A stretch of DNA of 33,763 nucleotides, taken from CAZAMT01 sp964486145 (GTDB lineage: Bacteria > Bacteroidota > Bacteroidia > Bacteroidales > JAAAOM01). A model generated the notes under the pieces. The model had not been told where the DNA came from. It did not search any database and saw nothing but the letters and a program-made list of their open reading frames with translations. This document shows, in pieces, positions 33,293 through 33,763 of this stretch. Position 1 is the stretch's first letter; each line of letters begins with the position of its first letter. Location: NCBI GenBank assembly GCA_964486145.1, contig CAZAMT010000011.1:1-33763 (forward strand), written 5' to 3'. Position numbers and translations under genes: made by a program.

Positions 33293-33402
33293 GAGAAAAA
33301 CCTAAAAATCAAAGACTTTTGCTAAAATCCGGAAACTCGCTTCGCTCAAACAGCCCGGATTTCTTCACGCAAAAGTCTTTGATTTTCTTAACAGTTTTTC
33401 TC
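33293..33402. repeat. nested imperfect hairpin, three consecutive perfect stems
   Basis: Outer arms are GAGAAAAAC (33293-33301) and GTTTTTCTC (33394-33402). Middle arms are an 18-base perfect pair at 33305-33322 and 33369-33386. Inner arms are AAATCCGG (33325-33332) and CCGGATTT (33355-33362). The 22-base apical loop includes CTCGCTTCGCTC. In all 35 base pairs form in 110 bases. It may be a non-autonomous interspersed repeat or a transcript-end structure. Confidence 0.7.
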
Positions 33403-33565
33403 TAAGGCGAAACATACCCCTTATATAATAAATGCATTGATAACATAAAGATAAGTTGTACATTACGGTCATACTAAAAATTTTAATCGGTCACTATTGT
33501 AAAAAAATAAATAATTTTGACTGGTAATTTTTAAACTTTCTCTGTATTTTGAAGTTATCTGGGAT

Positions 33566-33763
33566 ATGGAATTAAAAATTACTATAGAACCATTTGGTTC
33601 ACAACCCCCGGTGCAGCGTCCGCCAAAGGAATTTTTGGAACAAATGACTGAAGAAGGCATTCGCAAGCTTATAAGTGATCATTATGATTTGCTTGTGCAA
33701 AGTGAAATAAAACACCTTTTCCCATCAGATCAGTATGAGCTGGTCAAAGCTAAAAAACATGCG
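33566..33763 (+). CDS. truncated-hemoglobin/globin-family protein, N-terminal part
   Basis: The first 66 codons are in the window and the frame is open to the edge. After a Pro-rich N-terminus, FLEQMTEEGIRKLISDHYDL and SEIKHLFP match the A, B and C-helix region of bacterial truncated globins, with the usual Phe-Pro after the B helix. The haem-binding histidine would lie beyond the window. Such globins bind oxygen or nitric oxide in the cytoplasm. A TATTTTG box near 33547 lies close to the -7 consensus. Confidence 0.7.
   Translation, partial: MELKITIEPFGSQPPVQRPPKEFLEQMTEEGIRKLISDHYDLLVQSEIKHLFPSDQYELVKAKKHA

Larger units (their letters stand above)
33179..33565. other. repeat-rich intergenic region
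   Basis: These 387 bases contain, in order, a terminator hairpin (33191-33210), a 12-base inverted repeat (33241-33272) and a large nested hairpin (33293-33402), then AT-rich sequence leading to the globin start. A 72-codon frame across it is repeat-derived and not a gene. Confidence 0.65.

Noticed and set aside
33187..33405. A 72-codon plus-strand frame.
   Set aside because: It lies entirely in the nested inverted repeats and encodes a Lys/Arg/Phe-rich string dictated by the hairpin arms.
1..33763. CRISPR arrays, tRNA/rRNA genes, transposases, integrases and prophage genes.
   Set aside because: I looked for regularly spaced repeats, cloverleaf-like segments and recombinase motifs and found none.

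Overview
The window looks like a chromosomal stretch of a marine or anaerobic member of the Bacteroidota, probably near Marinilabiliales/Prolixibacteraceae; this placement is an inference from gene content. Supporting signs are low GC, A-rich leaders with almost no Shine-Dalgarno sequences, several matches to the Bacteroidota -7 promoter element TAnnTTTG, OmpA proteins with 'NLVLNYSFEEY'-type N-termini, a fused E1 alpha/beta 2-oxoacid dehydrogenase, and a three-polypeptide acyl-CoA carboxylase. The sequence is a scaffold: 100 Ns at 8875-8974 join two contigs.

Layout. 1-2063 (minus) is a short acyl-CoA/acetyl-phosphate operon: phosphate acetyltransferase, a divergent 3-hydroxyacyl-CoA dehydrogenase, and the first codons of a third gene running off the window; a Crp-like palindrome lies upstream. 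2468-6790 (plus) carries a large FAD/Fe-S D-2-hydroxyacid dehydrogenase, a secreted endonuclease/exonuclease/phosphatase-fold protein and a small cytoplasmic protein. A DAACS-type dicarboxylate/glutamate symporter follows on the minus strand. 8116-9368 is a very AT-rich, gene-poor 1.25 kb containing the assembly gap and a cluster of ATGTAACT/TTACAAATGTAA palindromes just before an XRE-type regulator.

9838-19502 (plus) holds pyrD, an OmpA-family envelope protein, a TPR-like plus beta-propeller exported protein, a SpoIIE-type phosphatase, an OLD-like ATPase/TOPRIM nuclease with a clear terminator, and an exported SPOR-like protein. One small membrane-protein gene opposes this group at 14449-14700. 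19510-23890 (minus) carries a lipoprotein MsrB and the biotin-dependent carboxylase operon (biotin carboxylase, biotin carrier, carboxyltransferase).

24457-33178 (plus) has a serine beta-lactamase-fold hydrolase, an E2 and fused E1 of a 2-oxoacid dehydrogenase with a long-chain flavodoxin behind them, an exported thioredoxin, a DUF4386-like membrane protein overlapping a threonine aldolase, and an outer-membrane-type protein. The end of the window (33180-33410) is a dense set of nested inverted repeats typical of an interspersed intergenic element, followed by the start of a truncated-hemoglobin gene.

Most of the window is core metabolism: acetyl-CoA/acetyl phosphate, propionyl-CoA, 2-hydroxyacid and branched-chain keto acid turnover, and pyrimidine synthesis. 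The parts most likely to hold something undescribed are the gapped regulator region (8.1-9.8 kb), the phosphatase/OLD nuclease pair (15.1-18.4 kb), the OmpA/propeller pair (11.1-14.5 kb) and the terminal structured repeat. I found no CRISPR array, tRNA, rRNA or transposase.
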